Assembly (NCBI GenBank): GCA_905250075.1
Contig: CAJNOP010000009.1
Coordinates: forward strand, 3,181,581-3,245,580
Length of the DNA: 64,000 nt
Source of the DNA: Rotaria sp. Silwood1
Lineage: Eukaryota; Rotifera; Eurotatoria; Philodinida; Philodinidae
Direction of reading: 5' to 3'
The notes beneath the pieces were generated by a model. That model saw nothing but the letters and a program-made list of their open reading frames with translations. It did no database searches and was not told the origin of the DNA. Below are positions 12,372-23,788 of this stretch, in pieces. Both the position numbers and the translations under genes were made by a program. Each line of letters opens with the position of its first letter. The stretch's first letter is position 1.

Positions 12372-15300
12372 GAAGAAATGATTATTTAATATAATTGTAG
12401 AGTATCAGAATTTAATTTTTACTTTCTCTCTAATAATTATATGGTTCTTTTTACAAACCTGATTTGGTGTAAATTGATGTTTAGTTTCTTTTATCACAGT
12501 GTAAATTGCATGTGCAACACTGAATGCATGTGACCAATTATGATAAGGAACATTACGATAATTTTTTCGTACAGTTAATGTAAATTTTATTAAACATTCC
12601 ATATCAAATCTAAAGGAAAAAAAAAACAAGCCAATCAAATAAATAAAATTGTTAACTATTTACCTATTGGCATGCAAGGGATCCATATTAGCCAAATCAC
12701 AAAACATGTAAAGAACATAAACAGGTTTCATATCATTAGCAACACTCCATGGAGAAAATTCAAATTGTCTAAGACCTGGAATGTTGCTTGGAAGTTCCTG
12801 TCTTTTATAGCGTTCATATTCTTCATCAGCACATGATGCATGATATGATAAGACTTCAAGAGCGACTTTACATTTTTGTTCCGAACGACGTATACGATCA
12901 TAAAGTGATGCATGATGTAAAGCTTATCAAAAAAAAAAGATGAAAACAAATAATCAAATTTTAGTTAATTCATATGACATACTCTTAAACAGTAGAATAA
13001 TTATTCAAATATTCTTAGTGGCCTATTTCCCTTGAGTTATTTTTCTTTCTATTGTTTTCGAAGCAATTAGTAATTTATAATTCTTAGACTTAAGCTATAT
13101 CATAACTCATTATGTGCAAGATAAGAAAGATCTCTAGAGATTACTTAGTTTTCTTGTCAACAATTACGTATAATTGAATCCATCGAGACTGACGTGTTTC
13201 TTTATTTTTGTTTAAATACATCTTTTCAGTTTGTATGAATAGCTAGTTTTTATACAAAAACTCTTTCAGATTCTAATAATTTTACACTTATTTGTTAATT
13301 TCATCAAAACTATTTCCATTCAAAAATGAATCATTAATCATATCGAAAATTTAGAAAAAAAAAAAAATCAAATGCTTCTCATATATAAACATACCAAGTC
13401 CACAATAAACAGCAAATGTTTCAAATGACTCTTCATCACTTTTTGTAAAGGGTCCATTTTTTTTATTAACCATTTGAACAACACCAATAACATTTCCTTG
13501 AATCATGATCGGCATACATAAAAGTGTTTTAGTTTTATAACCTGTTTTTTGATCAATATCTCTATGAAAAGAAAAAAAAAACAAAGTACAGCGTTTCAAT
13601 TAAGAATATATACATCTATCTAATTAACTTCTTACCGATTAAATCGTTCATCACTATAAGCATCAACAATATTCAAAGTTTTTCCAGTTGTTGCTACATA
13701 ACCAGCAATACCTTTATCCATTGGAAAATGTATACAAGCATGTTCGTCAGATGTTGATTGTTTGTGTACTTGTCCGTTTTGATCATTAACAAACGATGAA
13801 TCAAGCACGTCATTTTCTTCACGTCCGATATCAAATATTCGTGCATAGAGTTCTTTCGTACGAGAATCAACCATAAATAAAGAAGCACGATCAGCATTAA
13901 CCAACTTTTTTGCATAACTCATTATCTTAAGCATAACAGCATCCATACTAACAAGTTCTTGAAAAATCGATTTAGTCACAGCCAATAGAAAATCGTTTAA
14001 ACGTCGTTCACGTGTCATTGAATGATAAAGCTAAAAGCAAAAAAATAAAGAAACAAAACATTATCATGAAAAATATTAAATAGTCAGCAATAGCTAACTT
14101 CGTTGTTTTTACTCAATGAATTTCCAAAGCGTAATGGTAGAAAAAGAAAAACAAGGATGAATGATCAAGCAGCGTATGCAAATCAAAAAAAAACGAAATC
14201 GGTATACATGTACACACAGACATTAAAAACAAATTTGATTTTTAAAATTAAATAGAGATAATTAATTAGGATGTGTAATACCTCGTAATATGTTTGGGTG
14301 AAAAGCTCATTCACGCATTTTAGAGTTTCCTGAAGCAAAAGAGAAAATAAGTATATAAGAAGAATTTTACTATAAACAAAAATAAACTAATATATAAAGC
14401 TACTGTATTTCTATCACAAAACAATAAAAGACAAATATTCTTTATTCTATAGAGACTAATATATTAATTCTCTACAACTATTTTATATAATTATACAGAT
14501 ACAAAATAACACATTTTTCTATAGATTAATTCAACAATAATAACTTACATCTTCATCATCATCACTAAATGGTATTGCACTACTAATACGATAAAATTCA
14601 ACGACACCTATATTGATGAATTTATTAAGAAGATCTTTAGAAAAATTGACATCATATTCATACCGAGTAGAGTACCAGACGTGTTAATTATAGGATGTGC
14701 CATTACTGCAGTAACTTTATCATCTTTCACATAAAGACCATCAGGATATTTTTCCATATCAAGCTGTTTTAAAAATACAACAAGCAAAATCAGCAATCAT
14801 GGACATTTATTTTACCGTTGCCATATTATTAATTCGTACAGTTTCTTTAGACCAAGCAACATAACCAGCAAGACAATGACCAGGTCCAATTTCAATAGGA
14901 ACAAAACATGCTGCTTGTTCACTAGAATATATGATTGTTAGTTTTTATTTTATTTTTTTATTATCCGTAATAATTTCTATCTATAAACTTCAAAGATTAA
15001 TAATAGACTCTTACATTGAGATAAAAAGAAAATCAAATATTTGTCTTTTTGTATAAGAGATTTTTAAAATCTAGATATCGTATGTATTAAAATGATTTTA
15101 ACAAGACACAACAAGTAACTGTTTCTTTCGAATGAACCTTCTTGAAAAAAATTGACGGATTATGTGTTTAATATGAAAAAAATATTCTTATGCTTTTGTA
15201 TTCGCCGATGCTTTCATTCTTATTATTCAAAGAATTTTTTCAGATTTGAATTATCTTTTTTTTCCTACCAATTTTTCTCCACAAAAAAATTTTGCATGTC

Positions 15301-18300
15301 ACTTGAGCTGAGAAATTCTTCATGGTGAAATAGAATAATTTTAATCATAAACATTATAAAAAATATTATTGAGTCTTATGAGTATCATGCAAAATTAAGA
15401 TGCTTATCGTAGAAATTCAAATAGGTTATTAAGTCTGCCTACTAAATTGACTTTTCAATATAAAATGCTGGTTCTTTTTAGTACAGAATGCACATATCAA
15501 AATATAAACTGGAGTTATTTTTATTACTTGGAAAATGAGAATGGCTTCTTCGTTTTTTTTTTTGGTATCATTTTGACTAAACACAATAAAGAATAATAAT
15601 AGGTTTTGATTACATTGTTCATCATCCATTATCAATAAAATAATATTCGGATTTCCTAATCAGTTATTTTTATTATTTTCAATGAATCGTTTACTAATTT
15701 TTATTATTTCTTGATTGATATTTATCTTATACAAGTATGATAGAACTAAATGTCTTTTTAACTAACGCATCAAATTTATTCAAAAATGCTCTTATTGAAA
15801 AATAGAGATTTTTTTTTCTTTCTTACTACACATTGATGTTTCTTTCATTTTTGTTTATTCTCAATAGATACTTGTTGTATTAAATCAATGTTTTATATAA
15901 TTATGTCGCTTACCATATATGACTTTCTTGCCTTCTTCTAAAGATAGTCTTCGGCTTCTATTGAATTATCATCATTATATTAGAATGTAGAAATATACAT
16001 AGGCCACGAGAGACAGACCTAACCGACGGAAACGGATGACAGTTAGAGACTGGCTAAAGAGGTTCATAGCTTGTCATAGGCATACTAGATATAAAAAAAA
16101 ATGAGATCTGTTCGATTTTCTGACTTGTCCTGTCAAGCTTTGAATTCATAACGATGTTTAGTATCGAACAGATGTTTTCTATTGTTTAATTATTTACTTA
16201 CTCATCATTATCTGCACTAAATAATCGCATACTAGTGCCTGTTTCGTCAACCAAATATAAATTAAATTCATCAGCTGATACAGCTAAACAATGAAATAAA
16301 CAATAATAAAATTTATTTATACAAAAAAAAAAATAAAAAGTAATATTAATTTACTTGATGCAATTGATTTACTTAGTTCATATAAAATTTCAGCTTTGCT
16401 TACATTTTGATTAACTTCATCTGTAAGTTCATGTAGTAGACGACGTTTATCACTTAATTCAACTAACTATATTTACACATATAAGATTTAAAAAATTTTT
16501 TTTGTTTAGATTTTCAAAAAATCTTCTTACCGTATTCATCGATTTTGCTGTTGTTATTGATATTTGTTGGGAAGATTGTGATGAAGTCTTTCTTTTAACA
16601 TCTAAGTATAATAAGACAAAAAAAAAAAGAAAGATAGACATATATTCAGTCATAAAATTCAACAAATACGATCATAAATCATCTACGAACTCATATAAAT
16701 ATTTAATGATTAAAAACAAATGATAGGATATTTCAATGTATTTTTACCATCATTTTTTATTATTGATGTTGAAATACAATTTTTATGCGATGTAGCAATT
16801 GGTATTGATGTTGATGATGATGGACTTATTGATGAAGATATATTTTGCGATCTTTTTGATATCCATTGTTCAATTGTATTTGTTTGAATATTTTGTTGTA
16901 TATATGAATCAAGAAACTCTGGATGTTCACCGAGATAAACTTTAACTGAATCAGCTGTTAATATAGATGATGTTTGTTCAGAATTAGCTATAATTAAGAA
17001 AATAATTTGATTTAATATTAATCAATAAGTTATCTATTAATTTCTATGAGAGGTTAATTAAATGCATTGAAAAAAATTGTTCGATTAGAAATTCATTTAT
17101 ATCCACTTAAAAGATTTGGATTTTCTCCTAATAACTTTTCTTATTCTTATTTCTTTTTTTTCTATTTTTTCTATGTCATATCATATTACAAAGATGATTT
17201 TCTCATTTTCTCTTGACTTCCTTTTTTCTTCTCCTATTTTTAATACATGCTTGACAATATGAGAAGCATCTCTCATTATTTCCTGTATGCTTTCAAATAG
17301 CTAATCATTATTGTATAGGAGAAGTAGTAGTAACGATGACTTGTTTTGTTTCATTCTATGTCATCATACAAAAAAAAAGAAAAAAACACACACAGGCACA
17401 TACACATGCACATCGATTACAAGCACATATGCATCACCTTCTCACCACTTCGATGAGGTTTGCGAGAAGCACACATGTGCACAACCTTTTTTTCTATTCT
17501 CATCAATATATGCATATGTGTATATGTACTAGTACATTCATGTCTGCAATGTTTTCGAATATGTAGTTGTCTATTGAATATAATAGGAAACAGTCTTAAG
17601 AACATACCGGGTTTTTTTGTAAATGATGTTTTCTTTTTCGAAAGATTTGGATGATCTGATGAAGAGTGCGCTGAGGTACAGCATTTGATTAAATTCATGA
17701 TGATTGTTGTTGTAAACGGTGTTATTGATGAATATCACAAAAAAGAAATGATGGAGAAAAAGCTCGACAAGGTAAAAATGACGAATTGCGACATATGTCA
17801 TGATCGACCGAACTCTTCGTCTTGAAGTGAAAGCAACAATAAAAACAAAAACATGCGGACTACGAACGACAATAAAAACCAAAATAAATATACGGGCAAT
17901 AATAACGTACGAACGATTGAAACAACAACAATGATGATGATGATGGTGATGATGGCAGAAGAAGAAATAGAAGAACGAGCGTCTTTATTAGAAGGCGTAA
18001 GCAACTGGCAAAGAACTGTATGTAGACGATCGATAGTGCGGGTGAGGCGCGAGAACGGTTTGTTTCGCTTACAAACCAACACTACGAGAAAGAGATGGAG
18101 CAATAGTCGTTGGCGTACTCTCAAGCTCGCTAGCCCCAAGACGAGTAATCGAAGCGGAGAAAAAAAGGAAGAAGAAAAAAAAAAGTAACACTACTACCAT
18201 AACAATCTCTTGTTTCCGTTCTTCTCGTTCTCTTCTCCTTGACGCGACCCGTTAGTAAAAGAGAATGAGAAGAGAAACACGCATCATGCTGTTCCTACAT

Positions 18301-19980
18301 ACTATTGCTTAATGCACCAGAGCAGAAGAAGCTTTACAAATTATGATTGAGGATGAACGCAATAATTCTTCAATGATCTCAAAGATTTTGTTGAAAGAAA
18401 AATGATCTCAATTACCGACGTTTGGCAAAAAAAAGTAAATTTATTCTCTCTGTTCAGTCTATTTTATTTTAAACCGATTATGAACACTCGATAACAACAA
18501 GGTGTTATCCGTTCAACCGAATAGAATTATTTTTATCTCAATATACTCAAATACGCAAATGCAATTATGAAGAAACCATTCCAATAAAATAGAAAAGAAC
18601 GACAAAAAACAACTTCAATTCTCGTAATAATATTTCATTATATGAAAGAAATTTTTTTAAACGATAATATGCAAAAATAACTTCATAATCAACAACTCGA
18701 GCATTTAATAATACTGAACGAGAAAAAAAAGACATAAGATCATTAATCAACTAATTTCATCAAAGGCGCAACAAATTCTACCTTGTTTTACTTTTATTTC
18801 TATAAATGGATATGACCTATGAACGATAAGATTCTTTGAATAATTAAATTAAATGAAAAGAAATCACGATGGAAGCAAGAAAAAAAAAAGGAAAGTTCGT
18901 ATAGAAATAATAAGTAATTGTCGATCGATAGAATCGGAAAATCAACCGACGAAAGTTCCCGTTCATAACAATCAAATTAACTGTTGAGTAGTATATGACA
19001 ACAACAACAGTCATACAAAACATGAACAATTGATCTTTCGATCAATATCAATGTAAAAAACATAGGACGAACTAAATTTTAATCGAAGAACAAACTATAA
19101 AAATTAATAAATGCCTTTCAAGTGCTACTTGATGATGAATCAAACACAAATAGTCTTTTAACTGGATTCTTTCTCTCAAACATTTTAACATATCTACACC
19201 CATAAAAAAAAATACTGCATCCTATAATAAGCGATAAAAGGTTTCTTTCTTATCCTTCATCTAGTTTACACTTCACACATGAGTGCAATCGTTCATCTTT
19301 AAAAAAATCCAAATTTATTGTATATAAAGATCAAGATTTTTTTCACCATTAACGTAAATCATAGATGTCATTGAGTATTTCAATAGATTATTAAAAAAAA
19401 TAATAAGATGATAATGCCCTTTCTACTATAATTAAGACATAATTGAAAAAAAAAACATGTTTCTGTAACTTCATATTTATTTCATTATAATTAAAATTAT
19501 TAATTAATATAGGTGAAGCTATGTGTATATGCTGACATATTCTATTTGAAAGTCTTCTTTCAAGCGAGCAAATGAATAAATAAAAAAATGCAAAGAACAG
19601 AAGAAAAAGAAAGAATAAAAGAACAAACATCGAGGAAAAAATCAGTCATCCATAGACATGCACGCATGCATGCAATTTTCAAATCCGGATATAGAAATGT
19701 CAGTGAGGATGATGTAGCTAAGAAACACACGCTTATCCGTTTCTCTTTGATAAACAAGCAGTCTATCATCAATAAGATTTAGACAGAGGGAGCCACATCT
19801 CTACATCTATATCTGTCAAATCTTATGTCATTGATTGATTTAATCAATCTGTTGTCTTTTAATCTAAAAAAAACACTTACCTAATTTAATGCGTTTGGCC
19901 GGTGGTGAAGAGTTATGATTGTCATCATCTTGTTCATTCATATAATTTGAATCATCATCATCATCATCTCTATCAGCCAT
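8554..19980 (-). CDS. PDE10A: cAMP/cGMP 3',5'-cyclic phosphodiesterase, PDE10-like (tandem GAF + PDEase)
   Basis: It hydrolyses cyclic nucleotides. Nineteen exons join in phase to 877 aa: 19881-19980, 16748-16987, 16531-16601, 16355-16466, 16202-16283, 14816-14921, 14664-14763, 14549-14607, 14282-14329, 13636-14030, 13395-13561, 12664-12922, 12459-12609, 10621-10776, 10396-10568, one of 10094-10205 or 9749-9860, 9515-9595, 8754-8842, 8554-8686. An alternative first exon at 17608-17698 gives 874 aa. GAF-A is at about residues 150-300, GAF-B about 310-495 (LNDFLL, KNLVNAD-like box, [27 protein letters not shown]) and the catalytic domain about 580-840. Visible metal ligands are [15 protein letters not shown] and the Asp of MTA(A/V)DLC; the purine-clamping Gln is in PKNQVNF. 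STSTME.HHFNQTV.ILQ and the downstream [11 protein letters not shown] favour PDE10 over PDE11 and PDE5. The length is slightly above the usual PDE10. Large introns hold transposon remnants. Confidence 0.9.
8926..9315. mobile_element. MITE-like element with ~65-bp imperfect terminal inverted repeats
   Basis: The left end (8926 onward) begins TATTTCTAGTT, and the right end (9305-9315) is its exact complement AACTAGAAATA. Similarity between the arms continues inward for about 65 bp, including ACAGATAGAG-ACC (left, near 8980) against GGT-CTCTATCTGTG (right, near 9255). The element sits inside the phosphodiesterase intron 8843-9514, accounts for most of it and has no coding capacity. No target-site duplication was recognised. 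Confidence 0.6.
9749..9860 (-). other. Alternative PDE exon b (canonical version of the metal-site exon)
   Basis: This 112-nt exon has an AG acceptor above 9860 and a GT donor below 9749. It enters in phase 2 and leaves in phase 0, exactly like its neighbour at 10094-10205. It encodes [20 protein letters not shown], continues to IQQNVV and ends DEFWQE. KPW and EFW match the usual PDE pattern at this place, so this is probably the ancestral version. Using both exons together would add 112 nt and shift the frame. Confidence 0.85.
10094..10205 (-). other. Alternative PDE exon a (divergent version of the metal-site exon)
   Basis: This exon has the same length (112 nt) and phases as 9749-9860. 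It encodes [20 protein letters not shown], continues through EVQRSNV and ends MEEFFQQ. It is identical to exon b at 18 of 37 residues and keeps the metal-binding Asp of TA-x-DLC. KQW replaces KPW and EFF replaces EFW. The 233-nt intron between the two exons is purine-rich on the + strand around 10040-10075. Confidence 0.85.
11865..12124 (+). repeat. Dispersed repeat, copy B (homologous to 7034-7294)
   Basis: This is the second copy of the ~260-bp repeat family, in the same + orientation but inside an intron of the oppositely transcribed phosphodiesterase gene. It lacks the perfect 18-bp inverted repeat that overlaps copy A. Only degenerate ACAGC...TTTAAAAAGT survives at the matching site. Confidence 0.6.
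12341..12369. repeat. AAT trinucleotide microsatellite
   Basis: A tract of about nine uninterrupted AAT units lies inside the phosphodiesterase intron. It is a simple sequence repeat with no apparent function. Confidence 0.85.
17608..17698 (-). other. Alternative first exon 1b of the PDE gene
   Basis: ATG at 17698 opens 30 codons plus one base before CCCG|GTATGT. The phase matches the next exon at 16987, as does exon 1a. The peptide starts MNLIKCC and is then Ser/Lys-rich ([11 protein letters not shown]). The paired cysteines near the start could be lipidated. No splice acceptor directly precedes the ATG, so this is a first exon with its own promoter, not a cassette. Confidence 0.65.
17800..18290 (-). 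promoter_or_regulatory. Probable promoter/5' UTR region for PDE exon 1b
   Basis: This stretch upstream of exon 1b is visibly richer in G and C than the surrounding intron, with several CpG dinucleotides around 17980-18140. It has no convincing conserved frame although open frames run on both strands. Its position directly upstream of an alternative first exon suggests a promoter and leader. No TATA box was assigned. Confidence 0.3.
18291..19880 (-). other. First intron of the PDE long isoform, nothing else recognised
   Basis: About 1.6 kb of AT-rich sequence lies between exon 1a and the region upstream of exon 1b. No coding, repeat or RNA signal was recognised. Confidence 0.4.
19881..19980 (-). 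other. Alternative first exon 1a of the PDE gene
   Basis: ATG at 19980 opens 33 codons plus one base before TTAG|GTAAGT. The peptide begins MADRD, followed by an Asp run, and ends [10 protein letters not shown]. That ending resembles a monopartite nuclear localisation signal of the PAAKRVKL type. It joins the exon at 16987 in phase. Confidence 0.75.
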
Positions 19981-21946
19981 AAGCCACCAGGAAGATTCGA
20001 AATGATGGAGCACCGTCTTTTGTTTATGAAGTTATATTTCACTTTCTGTTTTTTTTTATCGTTACTTCTACGTTTCTTTTTCAATCAATTTGTTTGAATG
20101 AGGTAAATAATGATGTTGATCGGATTTAGTATGTGAGATGGTCGCCACGTCGATGTCGACAAGGAGAGTACTCGCCTACATAGAAAATGTATACAGCAGT
20201 GTGCGCGTTCTATTACTCTTCGCTCTCCTTCTCGTCAGCAACGTTGTCGTTCTCTTGTTTTTGTTGTAATTATTGCGGATGAATATAAAAAGAGAATGGA
20301 GAATCGGGTAAGCAAATTCAAGGAGAGAGAAGGAAAACAAACTGAATGGAAAGAACACATATCAGTCACACATCCAGAGCTGAATCAACAACTAATACTC
20401 CGTCTCGACTATGAGAAATAATAAGACTAATAAGGATAACAAATCAGAAATGTGATATAAATCTGTAAATATAAAATCTATTCAATAAAACAAGCAGAAT
20501 TCCATAATAAAAATTTGGATTTATTTCACAAGATTTATATTATATGCTGAAATATTAATATAGCATGGTTGTTGTCACATTTTTGCATTTACCATTTTCA
20601 TGATAGATAATGGTAAAGACAATGATCCCATTTTCTTCGCCCTCGACCTTTGTATTAGTGCCTATATCAAGTTTCATTTCGTTTATCTTTTTTTTTCTTT
20701 TTTTTTTGTTGCGTTTGTAACAACCATTAAAAGAATCCATTATAGACGATTCTACATTTGTGCTAAAAGAGAATATATATTTTTTCCTAATGTAATGTTT
20801 ATGTCAAACAGAAGAGACGATATTATAACTATTGTAAGGGTTATTCTAATGTATATTTACAGAAAGACCAGGGTATATAGATTATATCAATGATAATATA
20901 TTATTCATCTGGAAAAGGCATCTAAAACAATAGTAAATAAAATTTGATTAATTAAATGAAATTGCTATGTCATCTATAGACATTCGTATACGAGAACTAA
21001 TTTATTTAGTTGTTTTTTTTTTTTAATATAAATCTATTTGAAAATTCTCTAAAGAGAATTTTTTTAAAATAATATTCATACTCAAGTCTTGAAACATTTA
21101 CTCAACATTCATATATATTTTCTAGTTGTTATATTGCCATTTATATTTTATAAAAACTACTATTACTATTCTATTGTGTGTTGGAATTCCTAGTAGAATA
21201 GATACAAAAACACAATTAGTTAATGTATCCGTATCAGCATATAATGAAATTTTCGCTAAAAAAAATTATAATTTACCTAATGTTCTTTAAGTACTTTAAA
21301 TCTAAGTTTCATGATCGATATCTATTGCGAGAATGTATGACGAAAACGATTATAAGATTGTTGTGCTGTAGTTTTATACGTAGTTGTAACTAAATCTCAT
21401 TGGAATACAATACGTTTCTTTTTGTTTAGCTTTATCAGAATTGTTTTTTTTATCTTTAACTCTAAATTCTTCAATTAAACTTATCAAAAAAAAAAAAAAA
21501 ATCTTATTTAGCCATGCACCATGTCTATTATTTTTCAAATCGATATCGTTAATCTGTACCAAAAATTAAACACTATGACATGATTTTAACACCAGACAAT
21601 GATCATTACACTTTTTTGCATCGTATAAATTAAATAAAAAATAATTCATTCTCCCTATCGGATACGATATATCGTTCAAAGTTTCTTTTCAAACCACTTC
21701 ATTGATATGATAACCTTGATTCAAAATTCAAAGTAAATAAAATAAAAAAAAAAATCGATTATTCATTAGTAGTATATACAAGAGAGATTTGTTCTGTTCT
21801 TAACAAAATATTGTACTTTTTCAATGCATTTCTTTTTATTTTATATTATCGAATTACTAATGCAAAAAGGTTCTTTCAAGAGTAAAATAAATATATTTCA
21901 TCTGTTTATTTTGATTTATTTTTGACGCTCTAAATCAAACATATGT
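19981..21946. other. Intergenic region upstream of the PDE gene
   Basis: About 2 kb of AT-rich sequence. The part near 19980-20400 is upstream of PDE exon 1a and probably includes its promoter. I see no supported gene. A short minus-strand frame around 21380-21560 has coding-like residues but lacks consistent splice sites. Confidence 0.4.
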
Positions 21947-22354
21947 TCATTCAATAATTCGATCATATGGTAAATTAGGAAGATATTGTTTGTCATATGC
22001 TTTTACTTCATATGCATTATCATTATCCATCATATCTTTTTCAACCAAATCATCATTCTTAATAGAAAAAAAAATAAAAAATAAAAAATAAAACAAGAAC
22101 ATTTCAAAAATAAATATTGACAAACTACCGCATAATTTGAATCAAAAAAGGGTAATACTTGTAAAAAATTACGTCGAAAACGCCATTCAGTTACAGCCCG
22201 TCCATTTCTATCTTCATGCAAATGGTGATCAATTTTATATGATGCCTATAAATAAAATAGAAAATTTTCTAAATAATTGTTTACTTTAACTTACTATTGC
22301 AACAAAACAATAGATAAATAATAAAAGATGAAATCCAAATCGAAATATTGCCAT
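21947..22354 (-). CDS. Small secreted protein, unknown function
   Basis: Three exons (22295-22354, 22129-22245, 21947-22057), all separated by phase-0 introns, give 95 aa. The first exon is almost exactly a signal peptide: MAIFRFG, then the hydrophobic stretch HLLLFIYCFVAI, with likely cleavage near ...VAIAS|Y. The mature part of about 73 residues is charged, with HHLHEDRNGR, a dibasic FRRN site, an FFDSNYA segment and an acidic EKDMMDNDNAYE stretch. There are no cysteines after the signal peptide, so it is not a disulfide-rich toxin or defensin type. It could be a peptide-hormone precursor, the RR site being a possible processing point, or a small extracellular protein. I recognise no family. 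Confidence 0.6.
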
Positions 22355-23430
22355 CGGTGAGGAAGTTATATGCAACATAATCTTGATGAATAACAATATA
22401 AAAGAAAATAGTTTTCTTTTTTTCTCGACGATGTAGAAATACTGCTAGGTGTGGGTGTCAATGTGAATGCTAAACGTTTCGATTAAAAATAAAAAAAAAT
22501 GATGTACCATTCGATTGGATTTGACAAACAATAAAAAATTCATGAATAGAACAAAAAGAAAACAAATGAATGTTCGATTTCTCAATGGATTTCTCGATTA
22601 TTTTCATGTTAGATTAACGGAAAAAATTAAAAATATCTAATTTATTTTTTCTTTCATAAAAGCAATCAATTATCACAAATAAAAGATGTTCAATCATTGA
22701 ATCCATTGCGCTATTCCCTTACTCATCAATCTAAAAATAAAACAATACAAATTATATGCAATATTGTTTTTCAATTCGTTGGATTATTTGACAGACACAC
22801 ATAGAAAAGATATAATCATTATTGCATATAGAATCAGTCGTTTTAATCTTATTTGAATTGCAAGAGAAATATTTATTTCATCGAAAGAAGATATCAATTT
22901 GTCAACTGACTAAGCAATTTTCAAGTATGTAATATATCGTTCGAAATATGATATTAGATGATAAACATAAGATACAAAGAACTGCGTTAATATACAGTTT
23001 CGAATAACAACGAAAAGAGATCATAGTTTTCTAGATGGCAACGATAAAAATATTTCAGATAATCAATTTCAATCAAATTCCTATCATCCCATAGAAATTA
23101 TTTTTTTTTCAGTGCTAATGAATTTAGCAAAAAATAAAAGTCGTACTATATTGTATTGAATAGATGATATGCAATGTGTAATATAAATGAATTCAATCAA
23201 AACAACGAAGAAAAAACAGTTTTATTTTTACATAATTTTATTCGGACTAAAAACCACTAGAAATGATAATGAATGATCGAAAATAATTAGATATGACGTT
23301 TATTTATGTTTCAGCCTTTTTAAGGAGAATGTAGAACTATGAACACATTGGGTTAGTGTTTTTCTTGCAAATATGGGAGTTGGAAATGGTTGCATGACCC
23401 CTAAGTAAGGCACTGTGAATCAAGCCATTA

Positions 23431-23788
23431 GAGGTCCGGAAATTAAGTTTGGGCGAAGAGAATTGGTTTTTTTCATTGAATTAAAGGTAAAATTGTTTTC
23501 TAAAAAATGGTGTAAGAATCAAGAGTTTTAAAACAATTATTCAGGAATGTCCGAGTTCATCTTGCAAGTGTATTGCGCATAGAAATCGAGAAACTTACCT
23601 AAATTAACACAATGTTCCGTACCGAAAAACTTACTATTAACAAATGAATTATAACTAACTAATCATCAATATACAATTTTATTGAGAAATATGTGATCTT
23701 TTATTCTCTGTATTTGAAATAAGTTTTGTTTTTACTTTGAATGATTTCTAGTGCGATAAAGTTCGTCCCAACTTAATTTACGAGTCTC
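23431..23788. mobile_element. TA-flanked Tc1/mariner-type MITE
   Basis: The termini form ~27-bp inverted repeats. The left end starts GAGGTCCGGAAATTAAGTTT and the right end, reverse-complemented, starts GAGACTCGTAAATTAAGTTG; both then end in GG-x-CGAA. A TA dinucleotide flanks each end (23429-23430 and 23789-23790), as expected for Tc1/mariner insertion. The 358-bp interior has no coding capacity, so the element is non-autonomous. Confidence 0.7.

Larger units (their letters stand above)
10777..12458 (-). other. Long PDE intron holding a dispersed repeat and an AAT microsatellite
   Basis: This 1.7 kb intron separates the YHNWSHA exon from the CHDLDHRG exon. It contains repeat copy B (11865-12124), an (AAT)n tract at 12341-12369 and a 14-bp perfect inverted repeat (11020-11033 with 11143-11156, GTATCAGATTTTCT). 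No exon is visible. Confidence 0.5.

Noticed and set aside
16106..16173. 11-bp perfect inverted repeat ATCTGTTCGAT in a PDE intron
   Set aside because: It is too short to separate from chance in this composition, and no flanking homology extends the arms.
17311..18188. Several overlapping open frames on both strands near PDE exon 1b
   Set aside because: They overlap each other on opposite strands in the G+C-richer promoter/leader region, carry simple-sequence repeats and show no domain. Only the 17608-17698 segment has a splice-compatible role.
21374..21562. Minus-strand open frame with coding-like residues (LIEEFRVKDKK...)
   Set aside because: The frame runs through a poly-T tract that looks like an intron acceptor, but no donor exists at the matching place, and no neighbouring exon could be joined.
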